Assembly: GCF_005217615.1 (NCBI RefSeq)
Contig: NZ_SZNK01000001.1
Coordinates: forward strand, 5,145,001-5,209,000
From: Brevibacillus antibioticus
GTDB lineage: Bacteria > Bacillota > Bacilli > Brevibacillales > Brevibacillaceae
Length of the DNA: 64,000 nucleotides
Direction of reading: 5' to 3'
In this document: positions 25,765 through 34,617 of the stretch, in pieces
How positions within the stretch are numbered: position 1 is the first letter of the stretch
How the letters are laid out: each line of letters starts with the position of its first letter
Program-made: the position numbers and the translations under genes
Notes under the pieces: generated by a model
Seen by the model: the letters and a program-made list of their open reading frames with translations, nothing else
What the model was told of the DNA's origin: nothing
Database searches by the model: none

Positions 25765-27117
25765 ATGGGGGGGCTGCAAGAGACAATGCATCGGTCGCTG
25801 CGGTCAGAAATCGAACAAAATCGGAAAAAGCATGGCTACACATTAAGCAAGCTGGGTGAATTAACTGGCATTAACCCAGGTAGCTTGAGTGAGATTCTCA
25901 ATGGAGATCCGCCGCGTGCAATCACCATTGGTCAGTTAGACGCGCTAGCCAAGGTGTTTGGTTACGATTCGGGTTGGTTGTATGAATTATACACGGAAGA
26001 ATGCATATTAGAGGGGAGAATATCGCGCCCCCGATTAATACCATACTTGATTCGATGCGTGGAGGTTGGGCGAAAGGATTGCATAGAAGCTACTGTCCCC
26101 AAAATGATGGAGAATCCGAAAAACATCATGATTCTTTTTGCCCTTGCAGAGCAGCTATATGAGAAAGGGCAAATGAAAGAATCGGTGCGCTTTTATGAAT
26201 ATGTGATTCAGAATGAAAAAGATAGCTACTCTGACCACTTTGTGATGAGTCAGTATCAGTTATTTCGTGTTGTACTTGGGACAAATGCAGAAGAAAATTG
26301 GGAGAATGTCATTCGGTTTTCTCCTTACCGAAACCGCCTTCCTGAAAACTACCAACTTGACGCCTTATACCAATTGGCGAAGATCTGTTTCGCTTTGCAA
26401 AAGTGGGAGAGATCAGAGCAGTACGGTGACGAATTAAGGCTTCTGGCAGACACTGTTTACAGGCATGAATTGGACAGGATGAAAAGAAACAAAAAAGACG
26501 AATCTCTGAAAACGGAGCGTCATCTTGTCTATTATTATGGATTGGGCCATTTATATAAGAGCGTTTCACTTGAAATGCAAGGACTGTATGAAGAGGCGAA
26601 GAAGTATGTGCAAGTTTACGCTGATTTAGGATGGTTTGAATTACTTGATGAGGAAGGACGTAAAGAGGTAGAAAGATTCAAGGTATGGGCAAAGGCGAAC
26701 TCCTACACATTGGAGGTGTTGTCTGGCAATGCTAGCATCATTGAAGAGTATGCTGACTATCTCGATAGTCTTCCCACCAATGAAGTTCTTGCCGGTTTAA
26801 ATGCCATTATGAAATCCGCTAACACCTACCATTTTTGCGTGGATGAGATTTTAGAGCGTTTTGCCTCCCGCATTGCTAGTTTTGATCAATTTACAGAAGC
26901 AATTGGATTGGATCGACATCTTCGGTTTCGATATCAGATGGCTTTATATGAGTTCGGTAAGGGAAGGACAGAGAGAGGAATTGAAGAAACGATATATTGC
27001 CTTTCTCTAGCGGATTTGACGAATCGACACGACGAGACCCTTACATACATAGCACTGTTTGGATGGTTAGGGAATATGAATAAGCGAATAGGTAACCAAA
27101 ACAGATTAGGCGGCTAG
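25765..27117 (+). CDS. HTH plus TPR-like regulator, RNPP style (copy 3)
   Basis: 450 residues, or 443 from the internal ATG at 25786 shared by all copies. HTH at about 15-75 (YTLSKLGELTGINPGSLSEIL), TPR-like helices to the end. Long stretches are identical to copy 2 at the DNA level, for example around 26030-26110, which points to a recent duplication or gene conversion. An AACATCC terminator follows at 27158. No peptide gene is visible after it. Confidence 0.75.
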   Translation: MGGLQETMHRSLRSEIEQNRKKHGYTLSKLGELTGINPGSLSEILNGDPPRAITIGQLDALAKVFGYDSGWLYELYTEECILEGRISRPRLIPYLIRCVEVGRKDCIEATVPKMMENPKNIMILFALAEQLYEKGQMKESVRFYEYVIQNEKDSYSDHFVMSQYQLFRVVLGTNAEENWENVIRFSPYRNRLPENYQLDALYQLAKICFALQKWERSEQYGDELRLLADTVYRHELDRMKRNKKDESLKTERHLVYYYGLGHLYKSVSLEMQGLYEEAKKYVQVYADLGWFELLDEEGRKEVERFKVWAKANSYTLEVLSGNASIIEEYADYLDSLPTNEVLAGLNAIMKSANTYHFCVDEILERFASRIASFDQFTEAIGLDRHLRFRYQMALYEFGKGRTERGIEETIYCLSLADLTNRHDETLTYIALFGWLGNMNKRIGNQNRLGG

Positions 27118-27157
27118 TATACTGTTAGGTCATTGTAAATATATCGTAGATTGATGA

Positions 27158-27183
27158 AACATCCTTTGGCAGGATGTTTTTTT
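27158..27183 (+). terminator. Terminator after regulator copy 3
   Basis: AACATCC and GGATGTT arms, six-base loop and eight T residues; the same element as at 23759 and 34513. Confidence 0.8.
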
Positions 27184-27245
27184 ATTCCATTTTTTGCAGT
27201 AGGTAAAAATCTGCATAACAACTTATGGTCAATTATGTAATAAAT

Positions 27246-27600
27246 CTCAAAATAAGGTGGTTGGGATAATGATGTTCGATAAAGCAATAGAAAACTAAGA
27301 GCATCTATAAAAAGAGGAACCACAGGTGCCACTATAAGCAAGTGTATAATCCGGTGGTAAAGGAAGGAGGGTGAGTCTTATAGCAGCAATTGCATTTAAA
27401 AAGGGCGTTCCACCCCTTCGACAGGTTAAAGGAACGCCCGCAGGAGGAGCAGTTACAGCTTCTATAAGTAAATGTATCACGCTACCTCTAGATCGGGAAG
27501 GAGTAACCTATCACATTGTGGAACAATTGCGCGGACAAATGGTGCAATTGTATTTAGATTAAGCCAGCAGTTGGATCAGTACATTTAAGGAGATAGTAAA
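27246..27600 (+). pseudogene. Broken Spo0E-like cassette, with a second N-terminal remnant
   Basis: From 27371 the frame matches the intact gene at 34618 (IAAIAFKKGVPPLRQVKG, then VEQLRGQMVQLYLD). A 34-nt deletion after GTATTTAGA shifts the frame and stops it at 27562. The downstream DNA still encodes SQQLDQYI out of frame, so the catalytic helix is lost. Just upstream, 27246-27360 holds remains of another N-terminus (ISKCIIR) with several stops. Thus two degraded copies lie back to back. 27601-27850 holds no further gene. Confidence 0.75.
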
Positions 27601-27877
27601 ATTACTGTTTGGATTTGGATAAAATTACCGACTGTCAGGTTTGTCAAATGCGAGGTAACGAAACTGACTAGCAGATGAGCAAGAAATCAAAAAACAAGCT
27701 TTGCGAATTGTCCATTTCAAGTAAGAAAGTTGTGAATGTGTTACCTCAAAGGGTTGTCGTCACTGATAGTAACAACTGATAAGGCGGTTGGAATTTGAGG
27801 TGTGATCGGCATGGTGAACATCGAAAGACTTTCAGATGAAATATCAAAAAAATAAGAAAATAGGAGTTGGAAAAGTT

Positions 27878-28312
27878 ATGATCTCAACATTAAATCGGCT
27901 CACACGCTTTCTATTATTAGTTCTAGTTGTAACAATTTTTGCGAGTACGCCACAGGTGGCAGATGCTAGGATCTGCGCAATAGCTCCTTCCAACATGATG
28001 ATGCAGGATAATAAAGACACTGCATGGAATAATGTTCAACCAACTGCAGAATGCGATCCCAAACCTGCCAGCCCGGTAAAGTTAGATGACAAATACTTGA
28101 AGAAAAACAATGTGGATGCTCACAAATTGAAGAAGGCTAATGTGCCGAAGGGTGCTAATATTTCCCATTATGATATATATGAAGACAAATATGATGACTA
28201 TCTTTGGTTAGGAAAAAAGAAACAAGGAAGGAATGAATGGATACAGTTGTTTTTTGACATTATCGATGCCGCTGACATGTTCCCTTTGAGTAGAAATATA
28301 ACTGAACATTAG
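27878..28312 (+). CDS. Secreted toxin-33-like protein (candidate polymorphic toxin)
   Basis: 144 residues from the ATG 11 nt after AGGAG. A Sec signal peptide ends near ADA-R (about residue 30). The C-terminal half reads DDKYLKKNNVDAHKLKKANV, then ISHYDIYEDK and DYLWLGKKKQGRNEWIQL. That pattern of DAH-x-LK, DIYxD, LW and W resembles the polymorphic toxin type 33 domain, which normally ends large wall- or T7SS-exported toxins. Here it is a small free-standing secreted protein. The family is recalled by pattern, not searched. The next gene is a likely immunity protein. Confidence 0.5.
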   Translation: MISTLNRLTRFLLLVLVVTIFASTPQVADARICAIAPSNMMMQDNKDTAWNNVQPTAECDPKPASPVKLDDKYLKKNNVDAHKLKKANVPKGANISHYDIYEDKYDDYLWLGKKKQGRNEWIQLFFDIIDAADMFPLSRNITEH

Positions 28313-28337
28313 ACTTAAAACGGAGGTGATGGTGATT

Positions 28338-29219
28338 ATGGATGTGACACTAACCACCGAGGACAATGAAGAAACATGTATAAGTGCAGAATTTTGGTGT
28401 TTGGCAGAAGATCAGTTTGATACCCAGATATTATCAGAAGAGCTGTGTCTGATCCCAACATCGACAAGAAAAAAAGGGGAATTAACTCAAAGGAAAATAC
28501 CTGCTCCTGATACGAGTTGGGAAATTTCAACATCATATGAGGCCTCACTCGATATCAACAACCAGCTTCTCCCGCTCCTTCGTATGCTAGACGGGAAACA
28601 AAAAATTTTAAAAGATTTAAAACAAGAACATAATCTCATCTATGGAATCGAATTCTTCATCTATGCGTACGAGAGACAAATCCCTCGAATGAAGCTGACA
28701 CAAGAAACGATCCAATTTATGAGTGAGATCGGAGGAGTGGCGATGATAAACATCATCATCTATCCTGACGATCTGCCTCCAAACTTGGAACTCAAAGCTC
28801 CCCAAGGTACAAGTATCAAGGTAGCCTTCCTGGTCAAAGGAGCTGACACGCAACCGAATTTGAACCCACAACTTCTTCAAGTTTCCCCACACGCATCTTG
28901 GATACAAGGGGAACAGACGTCGGATGGGGCAGTATGGTATCTCGAAACGTTAGAGGAAGAAACAGATGATACAGAGGAATTACTGCTGGCAATGATAAAC
29001 ACGTTGAAAGAGGAAAAAGAGTCACTTATCAGTCAGAAGGAAGAACAAAACCTGTCATATGAAATCGTCGTGTACGCTCATGTCAGAAATCGGCAAGAGC
29101 CTGCGATCACTGCAAAAGAAAACGTCTTCTCATTTTTGCATGAGATCGGAGCTACGCTTGAATTCGTATTGTTCTACGCGGCAGAAGAAAATCGGTATGA
29201 AGACGACGGATTGATATAA
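28338..29219 (+). CDS. Tandem DUF4279-like protein, probable immunity protein
   Basis: About 293 residues (other starts at 28329 and 28332 are possible after CGGAGG). Two similar halves are seen: a first with FWCLAEDQFDTQILSEEL and WEISTSYEAS, and a second with VAFLVKGADTQPNLNPQLL and VWYLETLEEETDD. Each ends with a helix and an xFLHEIG or xFMSEIG strand. This is the layout of DUF4279, common beside polymorphic toxins. No signal peptide, so cytoplasmic, as expected for immunity. It follows the toxin-like gene by about 25 nt and is probably in one operon with it. Confidence 0.55.
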   Translation: MDVTLTTEDNEETCISAEFWCLAEDQFDTQILSEELCLIPTSTRKKGELTQRKIPAPDTSWEISTSYEASLDINNQLLPLLRMLDGKQKILKDLKQEHNLIYGIEFFIYAYERQIPRMKLTQETIQFMSEIGGVAMINIIIYPDDLPPNLELKAPQGTSIKVAFLVKGADTQPNLNPQLLQVSPHASWIQGEQTSDGAVWYLETLEEETDDTEELLLAMINTLKEEKESLISQKEEQNLSYEIVVYAHVRNRQEPAITAKENVFSFLHEIGATLEFVLFYAAEENRYEDDGLI

Positions 29220-29304
29220 GAGACAAAGATCTCTTGATGTCCAATTTTATGAAGTAAACTGGAAGAGAAGATAACTGATATTACAATGGAAATCGGGGGC
29301 TTAG

Positions 29305-29559
29305 GTGCTCCCTATTTCAATGCAATACTATTCATTCCTCGTTTTTGTGATTTTTCTTCATATCACGAAAGTATATAACTTCATCGAGAGCAGACTCAGC
29401 CCACTCGATTTCGCCATAGTCGTTGGTATGGGGGGTTTTTGGCTATTACTTAAATGTTGTGAATACTTATCGGGTGTATTGGAAAAGGTATGTATCAAAT
29501 TCAAAATGAAAGTATGGCAATTGTATGTGTTCGCATTGATCTTGTATTTTTTATTTTAG
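29305..29559 (+). CDS. Small hydrophobic protein, possible membrane protein
   Basis: 84 residues, GTG start after GGGGG or ATG at 29320. Three hydrophobic stretches (YYSFLVFVIFLHIT, FAIVVGMGGFWLLL, LYVFALILYFLF) separated by short charged loops. No known family was recognised. Codon use and the weak ribosome site leave it uncertain. Confidence 0.4.
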   Translation: MLPISMQYYSFLVFVIFLHITKVYNFIESRLSPLDFAIVVGMGGFWLLLKCCEYLSGVLEKVCIKFKMKVWQLYVFALILYFLF

Positions 29560-29967
29560 TTTCTTATGTACCATACTTTGATCAAACGAAAGTGTGAACA
29601 GATTCCCCACGCTCGAAAGTATCTTCTACCCTTGAGACTGGAATGTATTTTTCTGCCTGACTAACTAACTCCTTCGTCTTAGGGTATCAAACCAGCCTGC
29701 AGACATGGTGCTCGCGAAAAGGGAGAGGAAAATAATTGAAGAAGGGATTTTATAAAACACTACGAACTAACTTCGATCCCCCCTCAATACTTCACTTGGG
29801 ATGAAGTCGCCATCCATCAAATGATCCCGCTAAATACTATGAATCGAATAATATGAATAACCTGATTCCTCTCCTTAAACATAATGCAGCCAGAGATTTA
29901 ATAGTCTAGGGGTACATCCACATGCCCATCAAGCTAAGAACCACCTGTCTGAAAAATTAGTCCATAA
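29560..29967. other. Gene-poor stretch with scattered coding remnants
   Basis: No intact gene is seen. Short pieces in different plus-strand frames, such as WDEVAIHQMIPLNTM near 29801 and NLIPLLKHNAARDLIV near 29860, look like frameshifted remains of a nuclease- or toxin-type C-terminus, but are too short to assign. Confidence 0.4.
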
Positions 29968-29999
29968 AAAAAGAGGCGGTTCTCCCGCCTCTTCTCTTT
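29968..29999 (-). terminator. Terminator of the exported-protein gene on the minus strand
   Basis: GAGGCGG and CCGCCTC arms with a five-base loop; A run on the left and T-rich sequence on the right, so it may work in both directions. Confidence 0.75.
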
Positions 30000-30029
30000 T
30001 ACTTGTGTACCCCAGTTGACTCTGTTTTA

Positions 30030-30992
30030 CTACCATTCCGTTTCTGTTTTGTGTTCAATCACTTGCACTACTTTTGGTTCAACTGCTTTCATCATTTCTT
30101 TCAGTGCTTTCTCGGTGATCGCTACTCCATCCCCTTGAAGTTGTCCTCTAGCCTGTGTTTCTGCAATCACATCAATCACCTGTTGTTTCGAGACATTTTT
30201 AGATGCTGCAATCTCCACAACAGTTTTACCTTTTGCTAATTCTTGTTTTAATTCTGTCGGGCTGATTTTTAGTAAAGCAAACAGTTTTTCATCGTTTAAA
30301 AAGTTATCAGCCGTATAATCAGGCTTACCATTTCTAGAGAATAGGCCTTCTACTTTAATGTTTGAAGGTGTATCAGAAGGTGTATCAGCTGTAGGAATAC
30401 CTACGATCTTAGTAAGACTAATGGTATTGTCCTGAACAAAAACCTGAAAGACCGGTTCTTTGAACATCTCATTGGTGTAATTCAACATCCATGTTTTTTG
30501 GTTTGGATTCTCCATTTGCTCGATAGCAACCTTGTATTGTTCGACGTTGCCATACATTTTATTAATAAGATCAGATACCTTCGCCTTGATTTCCTGATCG
30601 CTTAAAGTAATGAGTGACTTCTCCTTAGGCTCCCAATTCTCTTGAATCACGTGTTCAATCTCATCCGTACTACCGTTTGTATGGAGGGTAATCTTTTTGC
30701 CGGTTCCTCCCTTTTCCTGTAGGACGATACTTGTTTGCTTCATGTTGATTACATTTTTCCCTTTGGATACATCACCTTGAACGTTGCTTGCATCGATAAT
30801 CTCAAACGATTTTGTTTCAGGATATGCGAGATACAGCTTCTCGAGCGTTGATTTGCCAACCTCATCCGCCTTGACTTGTTCGGCAGTCATCGGTGTTCTT
30901 GGAGGCGTGTCAATCACGCCAGAAGCCGCAAATGCTGCAACTGGAACCAACATCGCAGTAGCAACGATTCCACCAATTAATCGTTTTTTCAT
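30030..30992 (-). CDS. Exported protein of unknown function
   Basis: 320 residues, ATG after AAAGGAG. A Sec signal peptide (MKKRLIGGIVATAMLVPVAAFA) with cleavage after AFA. The body has a region of alternating polar strands and a C-terminal helical part with KGKTVVEIAASKNVSKQQVID, which looks like a small repeat of the kind seen in spore and wall proteins. No domain was recognised. It is transcribed opposite to its neighbours. Confidence 0.65.
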   Translation of the reverse strand: MKKRLIGGIVATAMLVPVAAFAASGVIDTPPRTPMTAEQVKADEVGKSTLEKLYLAYPETKSFEIIDASNVQGDVSKGKNVINMKQTSIVLQEKGGTGKKITLHTNGSTDEIEHVIQENWEPKEKSLITLSDQEIKAKVSDLINKMYGNVEQYKVAIEQMENPNQKTWMLNYTNEMFKEPVFQVFVQDNTISLTKIVGIPTADTPSDTPSNIKVEGLFSRNGKPDYTADNFLNDEKLFALLKISPTELKQELAKGKTVVEIAASKNVSKQQVIDVIAETQARGQLQGDGVAITEKALKEMMKAVEPKVVQVIEHKTETEW

Positions 30993-31326
30993 AATTAATT
31001 CGCTCCTTTTTTGTTGTAAATAATGTGAATCGAATTGTTCTATTTGTTTTTTGAATAAGCAGCTTACACACTATATTGCCTCTTTAGCGGAAAAAGGTTC
31101 GGTTCATATCTTATTTTTTTGCATCGTGAGCAGACCCTATATCCATCAAGCGAAGGAAACTACTATTCACGAAAGAAGAAATCGGAATCCCTCACCCGAT
31201 CAGTGGAAGACGGATAAGCGGTGTAAACGGCTTATCGTGTCAGTGGTTCTTTAGTACCATTTATCGAACTGGTAAAACATGTAAAAATATACGTATAAAC
31301 ACTTTGGTTGATTGGGAGGTAAGAGC

Positions 31327-31731
31327 ATGAAAAAGTCTGCTAAAGTTGCTGCAATTCTACTACTTGGTGCTGTTGTGGTTACTGGCGGTATTTGGACTTC
31401 CAACACTTATGCTTCGGTTAATGAGGAAAATGAAGTAAAAGAAATGGTTCAAATCTATTTGGAAGCTCTTGAGAACGGAGACACTCCAACTATGGTTGAA
31501 TACACAATTGATGAGCGCTTTGATAATGATAAAGACAAACAGAAAGTGTACGAAAGTTTTGGTACTCAAAAGATGGATATAGATATGGATTCCGTATCGG
31601 TAGAAAAGATTGAAGATGAAAAAATGAGTGTTACGTTTCATTATTCGAACGAACATGTTTCGGAAGATATAACTCTTCCAGTTGTTAAAGAAAATGATCA
31701 ATGGAAAGTAGTAATTGAAAATACAACATAG
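31327..31731 (+). CDS. Small exported protein, DUF4878/NTF2-like
   Basis: 134 residues, ATG 7 nt after GGGAGGT. N-terminal signal or anchor helix (AAILLLGAVVVTGGIW). The mature part EVKEMVQIYLEALENGDTP and the late LPVVKENDQWKVVIE fit the NTF2-like/DUF4878 lipoprotein-type fold that ends in a W-K-V strand. The role is unknown. It lies 69 nt upstream of another exported-protein gene. Confidence 0.6.
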   Translation: MKKSAKVAAILLLGAVVVTGGIWTSNTYASVNEENEVKEMVQIYLEALENGDTPTMVEYTIDERFDNDKDKQKVYESFGTQKMDIDMDSVSVEKIEDEKMSVTFHYSNEHVSEDITLPVVKENDQWKVVIENTT

Positions 31732-31800
31732 TACAACAGCAATCTCTGAACGAGTTTCCGAAGCCGATTGGCCTGAATAAAGACACGTGGAGGTAAAAGT

Positions 31801-32262
31801 ATGAAAAAAAGAAATGTAATTCTTTCTGGTCTTTTTTTAGTCGGCGTTGTCTTCGTAGGTAGTAGTCTATACGCGAGTGAAGATGTAGCGTCGTATATAA
31901 AAGGTAATCACATGAAGGCAATTCATGCTATGGGAATCGAAGTGGAAGATCAAAAATTGGAAAATATGGCTACTATAACTGATGAGAACGGCAAGAAATG
32001 GGTATTCAATGAATTTACAAAAAGTACGAACCTCATAGAAATAATGAGAGAAAAATATGAAGAGGATGTAGCTGGTCCGTTTATTAGCGTTCAGGACGAA
32101 ATTATGCAAGAGTACGCTAAACCTGGCGATTCCATTCCGACTATCCTGTTGGATGAGACATTAAAAGAAGGCTATTTCGCGTTCATCAGAGAAGATGGGG
32201 AAGCCTTATCCTTCAAAATCAAGTATGACAATGGGTCATGGGAATACGAGTTGGAAAAATAA
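31801..32262 (+). CDS. Exported protein, paralogue of the one at 35862
   Basis: 153 residues, ATG after GGAGGT. Signal-type N-terminus (MKKRNVILSGLFLVGVVFVG). Conserved with the copy at 35862 in the blocks KGNHxxxxxxxGIEV, VQDEIMQxY and the C-terminal SFKIKYDNGSWEYE. No known family was recognised. The downstream 30 nt (AATAATATCGAAATTGC) recur at 35069-35100, so a third truncated copy of the gene end exists there. Confidence 0.6.
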   Translation: MKKRNVILSGLFLVGVVFVGSSLYASEDVASYIKGNHMKAIHAMGIEVEDQKLENMATITDENGKKWVFNEFTKSTNLIEIMREKYEEDVAGPFISVQDEIMQEYAKPGDSIPTILLDETLKEGYFAFIREDGEALSFKIKYDNGSWEYELEK

Positions 32263-33059
32263 TATCGAAATTGCTTCTAGTTAGCCATGTAGCTCTACTA
32301 CTGATTTATCATTTGGTTGAAAGGGGAGCACTAACGATTAGCATAAAAAATTTTAAATCTACGAAAAAAATAGCACTAGCTACTATTGGTTTTATAACAA
32401 TTGCAGGACTTACTGTTTACTATATAGGTGACTTGAAAAAACAGAGTTTTCTTTATTCCAGTGATTCAGATTATAGAATCGTTTATGGTGAAGCATATTT
32501 TAGCAAGGCATTCACTGACGTGGAGGGTCTGGCTGAAAATGCAGATATCATTGCAGAAGCTGAGGTTATTTCTCAAGAGAGTCACCCTGAGTATGAAAAC
32601 CTTAGTGTATATACCGTCTCTGAATTAAGATTAACGGAAGTCTATAAAGGTAATGTAGAGATAGATGATACAGTATCTGTACTGGAAACCGGAGGGGAAT
32701 TCGATGAAAGAGAGGTGGCCAAATATATCCCATCAGGAAAGCCAGGATCTCGATCAGGGAATGATGATCTTGGGGTAATAACGCAAGGGATTGAAGGAAG
32801 TGTTCCTATGAAAGAAGGAAATAAATATTTTGTTTTCTTAACAGAAGATGACGATGATGTCTATAACGTAGTAGGAGTAGTTCAAGGAAAGATTAAAATT
32901 AATAGCGAAAACACTCTGGTATCGCAAGTTTCTCCAGAAACCATAGATCATGGCAAACAGCATGGTGATCTTTATTTCCTCCAAGAAAATTATTCAGGGC
33001 TGAATATCTCAGAACTTAGAAACGAAGTTGAACACCTCATTGCTTCCTCTCCCAATTAG
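32238..33059 (+). CDS. Membrane-anchored extracytoplasmic protein of unknown function
   Basis: Open frame of 273 residues. An N-terminal helix (IALATIGFITIAGLTVYYIG) anchors it. The outer domain has a long beta-rich region (ADIIAEAEVISQES, YTVSELRLTEVYKG, DDTVSVLETGGEF, KYFVFLTEDDDDVYNVVGVV). The true start is unclear: the ATG at 32238 lies in the previous gene, whereas AAGGGGAG at 32320-32327 points to a start near 32337 where only ATT is in frame. It may therefore have lost its start codon by recombination with the neighbouring paralogue. Confidence 0.5.
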   Translation: MGIRVGKIISKLLLVSHVALLLIYHLVERGALTISIKNFKSTKKIALATIGFITIAGLTVYYIGDLKKQSFLYSSDSDYRIVYGEAYFSKAFTDVEGLAENADIIAEAEVISQESHPEYENLSVYTVSELRLTEVYKGNVEIDDTVSVLETGGEFDEREVAKYIPSGKPGSRSGNDDLGVITQGIEGSVPMKEGNKYFVFLTEDDDDVYNVVGVVQGKIKINSENTLVSQVSPETIDHGKQHGDLYFLQENYSGLNISELRNEVEHLIASSPN

Positions 33060-33120
33060 AATAAAAATAAGAAGGAGATGGGTGGCAGTCATTAATTTCA
33101 TTGGAGGGTGTGAGCACAGC

Positions 33121-33624
33121 GTGAGTAATTCTATTGACCGTATTTTAGAAAAGATCAAGGAAACTAGAGAAACACTAAACGGGGATTTGCGTATTATCGG
33201 CGAGGAGTTTGAATTCATTTTTTACAAATCTAACGATCCTGGCACCGAGATAGAGATGCTAAAATCGTTTGATTTACCCGAGGATTACGTCAGCTATTTA
33301 TGTCAGTACAGCAGAGCCACGCTATTTCGAGACTTAGAATTTGGCAGCAGTCGCTGCACGATATTAAGCCCTCACAACGTCATTGATTACTGAAAAGGGT
33401 ATAGTATCGACCATCCTTACTATCCTATCGCTTGGAGCAGCCACTCATTAGGCTGTGTGTGCGTGGATCAAGACAGAAGACATAGTGGTAAAGGCTATCT
33501 TACATGGATTGAATCGATGGACCCCGACAACCCGATTGATATAGACCTGACATTTACGGAGTGGTTGGATAAGCTCATCGAACATGAGGGGAAGGAATTC
33601 TGAATTCCAGCTTACGAAGAATAG
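33121..33624 (+). pseudogene. SUKH (SMI1/KNR4) immunity gene with two in-frame stops
   Basis: 167 codons in a single frame, GTG start. The translation reads as a SUKH-family immunity protein: LKSFDLPEDYVSYLCQYS, later PYYPIAWSSHSLGCVCVDQD and IDLTFTEWLDKLIEHEGKEF. TGA codons at 33391-33393 and after GKEF sit where tryptophan is expected. At the second place a related copy downstream has TGG. Thus two TGG-to-TGA changes have killed an otherwise intact gene. SUKH proteins neutralise nuclease and other toxins. 33625-33801 holds no gene. Confidence 0.75.
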
Positions 33625-33801
33625 AAGTGCACGCGAGAATATTTGAATAACGAAGACTATAAAGACTTGATTAGAAATGAAACATAGCTTGGTAAGATTC
33701 CAACATGAAAGTGAACGCTCTTAATAGGCGTCATTTGAGTTCATATTTTTAAACTTGAAAACCAATGGATTAAATCCTACTTTGAGATAGGAGGTTTCCA
33801 T

Positions 33802-34257
33802 TTGAAAAAAACGATATTAATAGTATTTCTGATTCTCCCACTTCTTTTACTCGTTGCTTGTTCCGAAAAGGAATGGTCCTACAAGTACGAAGGAGCTACT
33901 GACAATTGGAATGGAGTTACTGAAATTCTTCCCGATAAAGAGAATGGTGCACGCTTTGTAGGGAAAATTAAGTATTTAGGTGAAGGCAATATTCGGAAAC
34001 TTCAATTTGTTTCTGATTTAACCCAAACAAGTCAACAAACAGGTAGTGTTCCAACCCCCAATTTCACAGAGGGTCATATCATCATCTTTCAAGATGTACC
34101 TAACACGGATAGCACGAAAAATGATTTTAAGAATGGAGTAACGGACGAAGAAGTAAAATCGTTTTTTGGTGACTATCCTGTTTTCAAAATGAATTGGACT
34201 GATGAGGAAGGTATAGATCATACCGAAACTATTTACCTAAAGTATGTGGCTCAATAA
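33802..34257 (+). CDS. Small lipoprotein of unknown function
   Basis: 151 residues, TTG start behind GGAGG. Lipoprotein signal ILPLLLLVACSEKEW with Cys at about 20. The body is beta-rich (WSYKYEGATDNWNG, GKIKYLGEGNIRKLQF, YPVFKMNWTDEEG). No family was recognised. It lies between two SUKH remnants. Confidence 0.65.
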   Translation: MKKTILIVFLILPLLLLVACSEKEWSYKYEGATDNWNGVTEILPDKENGARFVGKIKYLGEGNIRKLQFVSDLTQTSQQTGSVPTPNFTEGHIIIFQDVPNTDSTKNDFKNGVTDEEVKSFFGDYPVFKMNWTDEEGIDHTETIYLKYVAQ

Positions 34258-34276
34258 ACGATCCGTCATCTAGGTG

Positions 34277-34384
34277 ATGGACCCCGACAACCCGATTGAC
34301 ATTGACCTGACATTTACAGAATGGCTGGAAAAGCTCATCGGACATGAGGGGAAGGAATTCTGGATTCCAGCTTACGAAGAATAG
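34277..34384 (+). pseudogene. 3' remnant of a second SUKH immunity gene, ending in a perfect hairpin
   Basis: 36 codons (DPDNPIDIDLTFTEWLEKLI to FWIPAYEE) nearly identical in DNA to the end of the gene at 33121, with TGG intact. The rest is missing. Its stop codon is inside a perfect 15-bp inverted repeat (ATAGCCACAGACGCG at 34381-34395 and complement at 34402-34416) that probably was the gene's terminator. 34420-34512 holds nothing else. Confidence 0.75.
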
Positions 34385-34512
34385 CCACAGACGCGAGAAA
34401 TCGCGTCTGTGGCTATGAAGAACGCCCCAATGTGTTTTCCGTCGAACAACACGACGGGACTCTTAATACATAGCAATGTTTAGGTCATGGTGAATATACC
34501 GTAGATTGATGA

Positions 34513-34538
34513 AACATCCTCTGTCAGGATGTTTTTTT
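34513..34538 (+). terminator. AACATCC-type terminator upstream of the third Spo0E-like cassette
   Basis: AACATCC and GGATGTT arms followed by seven T residues. The 90 nt around it (CATCC hairpin, then TGCATAACAA and TTATGTAATAAAT) match 27158-27245, showing that the cassette was copied with its flanks. Confidence 0.8.
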
Positions 34539-34617
34539 ATTCCAACTTTTGCAGTCGGTCAAAACCTGCATAACAATGTATGGTTAATTATGTAATAAAT
34601 GCAAAAATGAGGAGAGG

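Noticed and set aside
22246..27117. Phage AimR-type arbitrium receptor
   Set aside because: The domain order is similar, but there is no phage gene nearby and three copies are present. A chromosomal RNPP-type system fits better.
29305..30000. Phage or integrase region
   Set aside because: No integrase, capsid or terminase coding was seen. The short pieces look like decayed toxin-type genes.
31051..31254. Small frame of 67 residues
   Set aside because: It has no convincing ribosome site or start and mixed composition. A GATAAGC / GCTTATC hairpin lies at its end.
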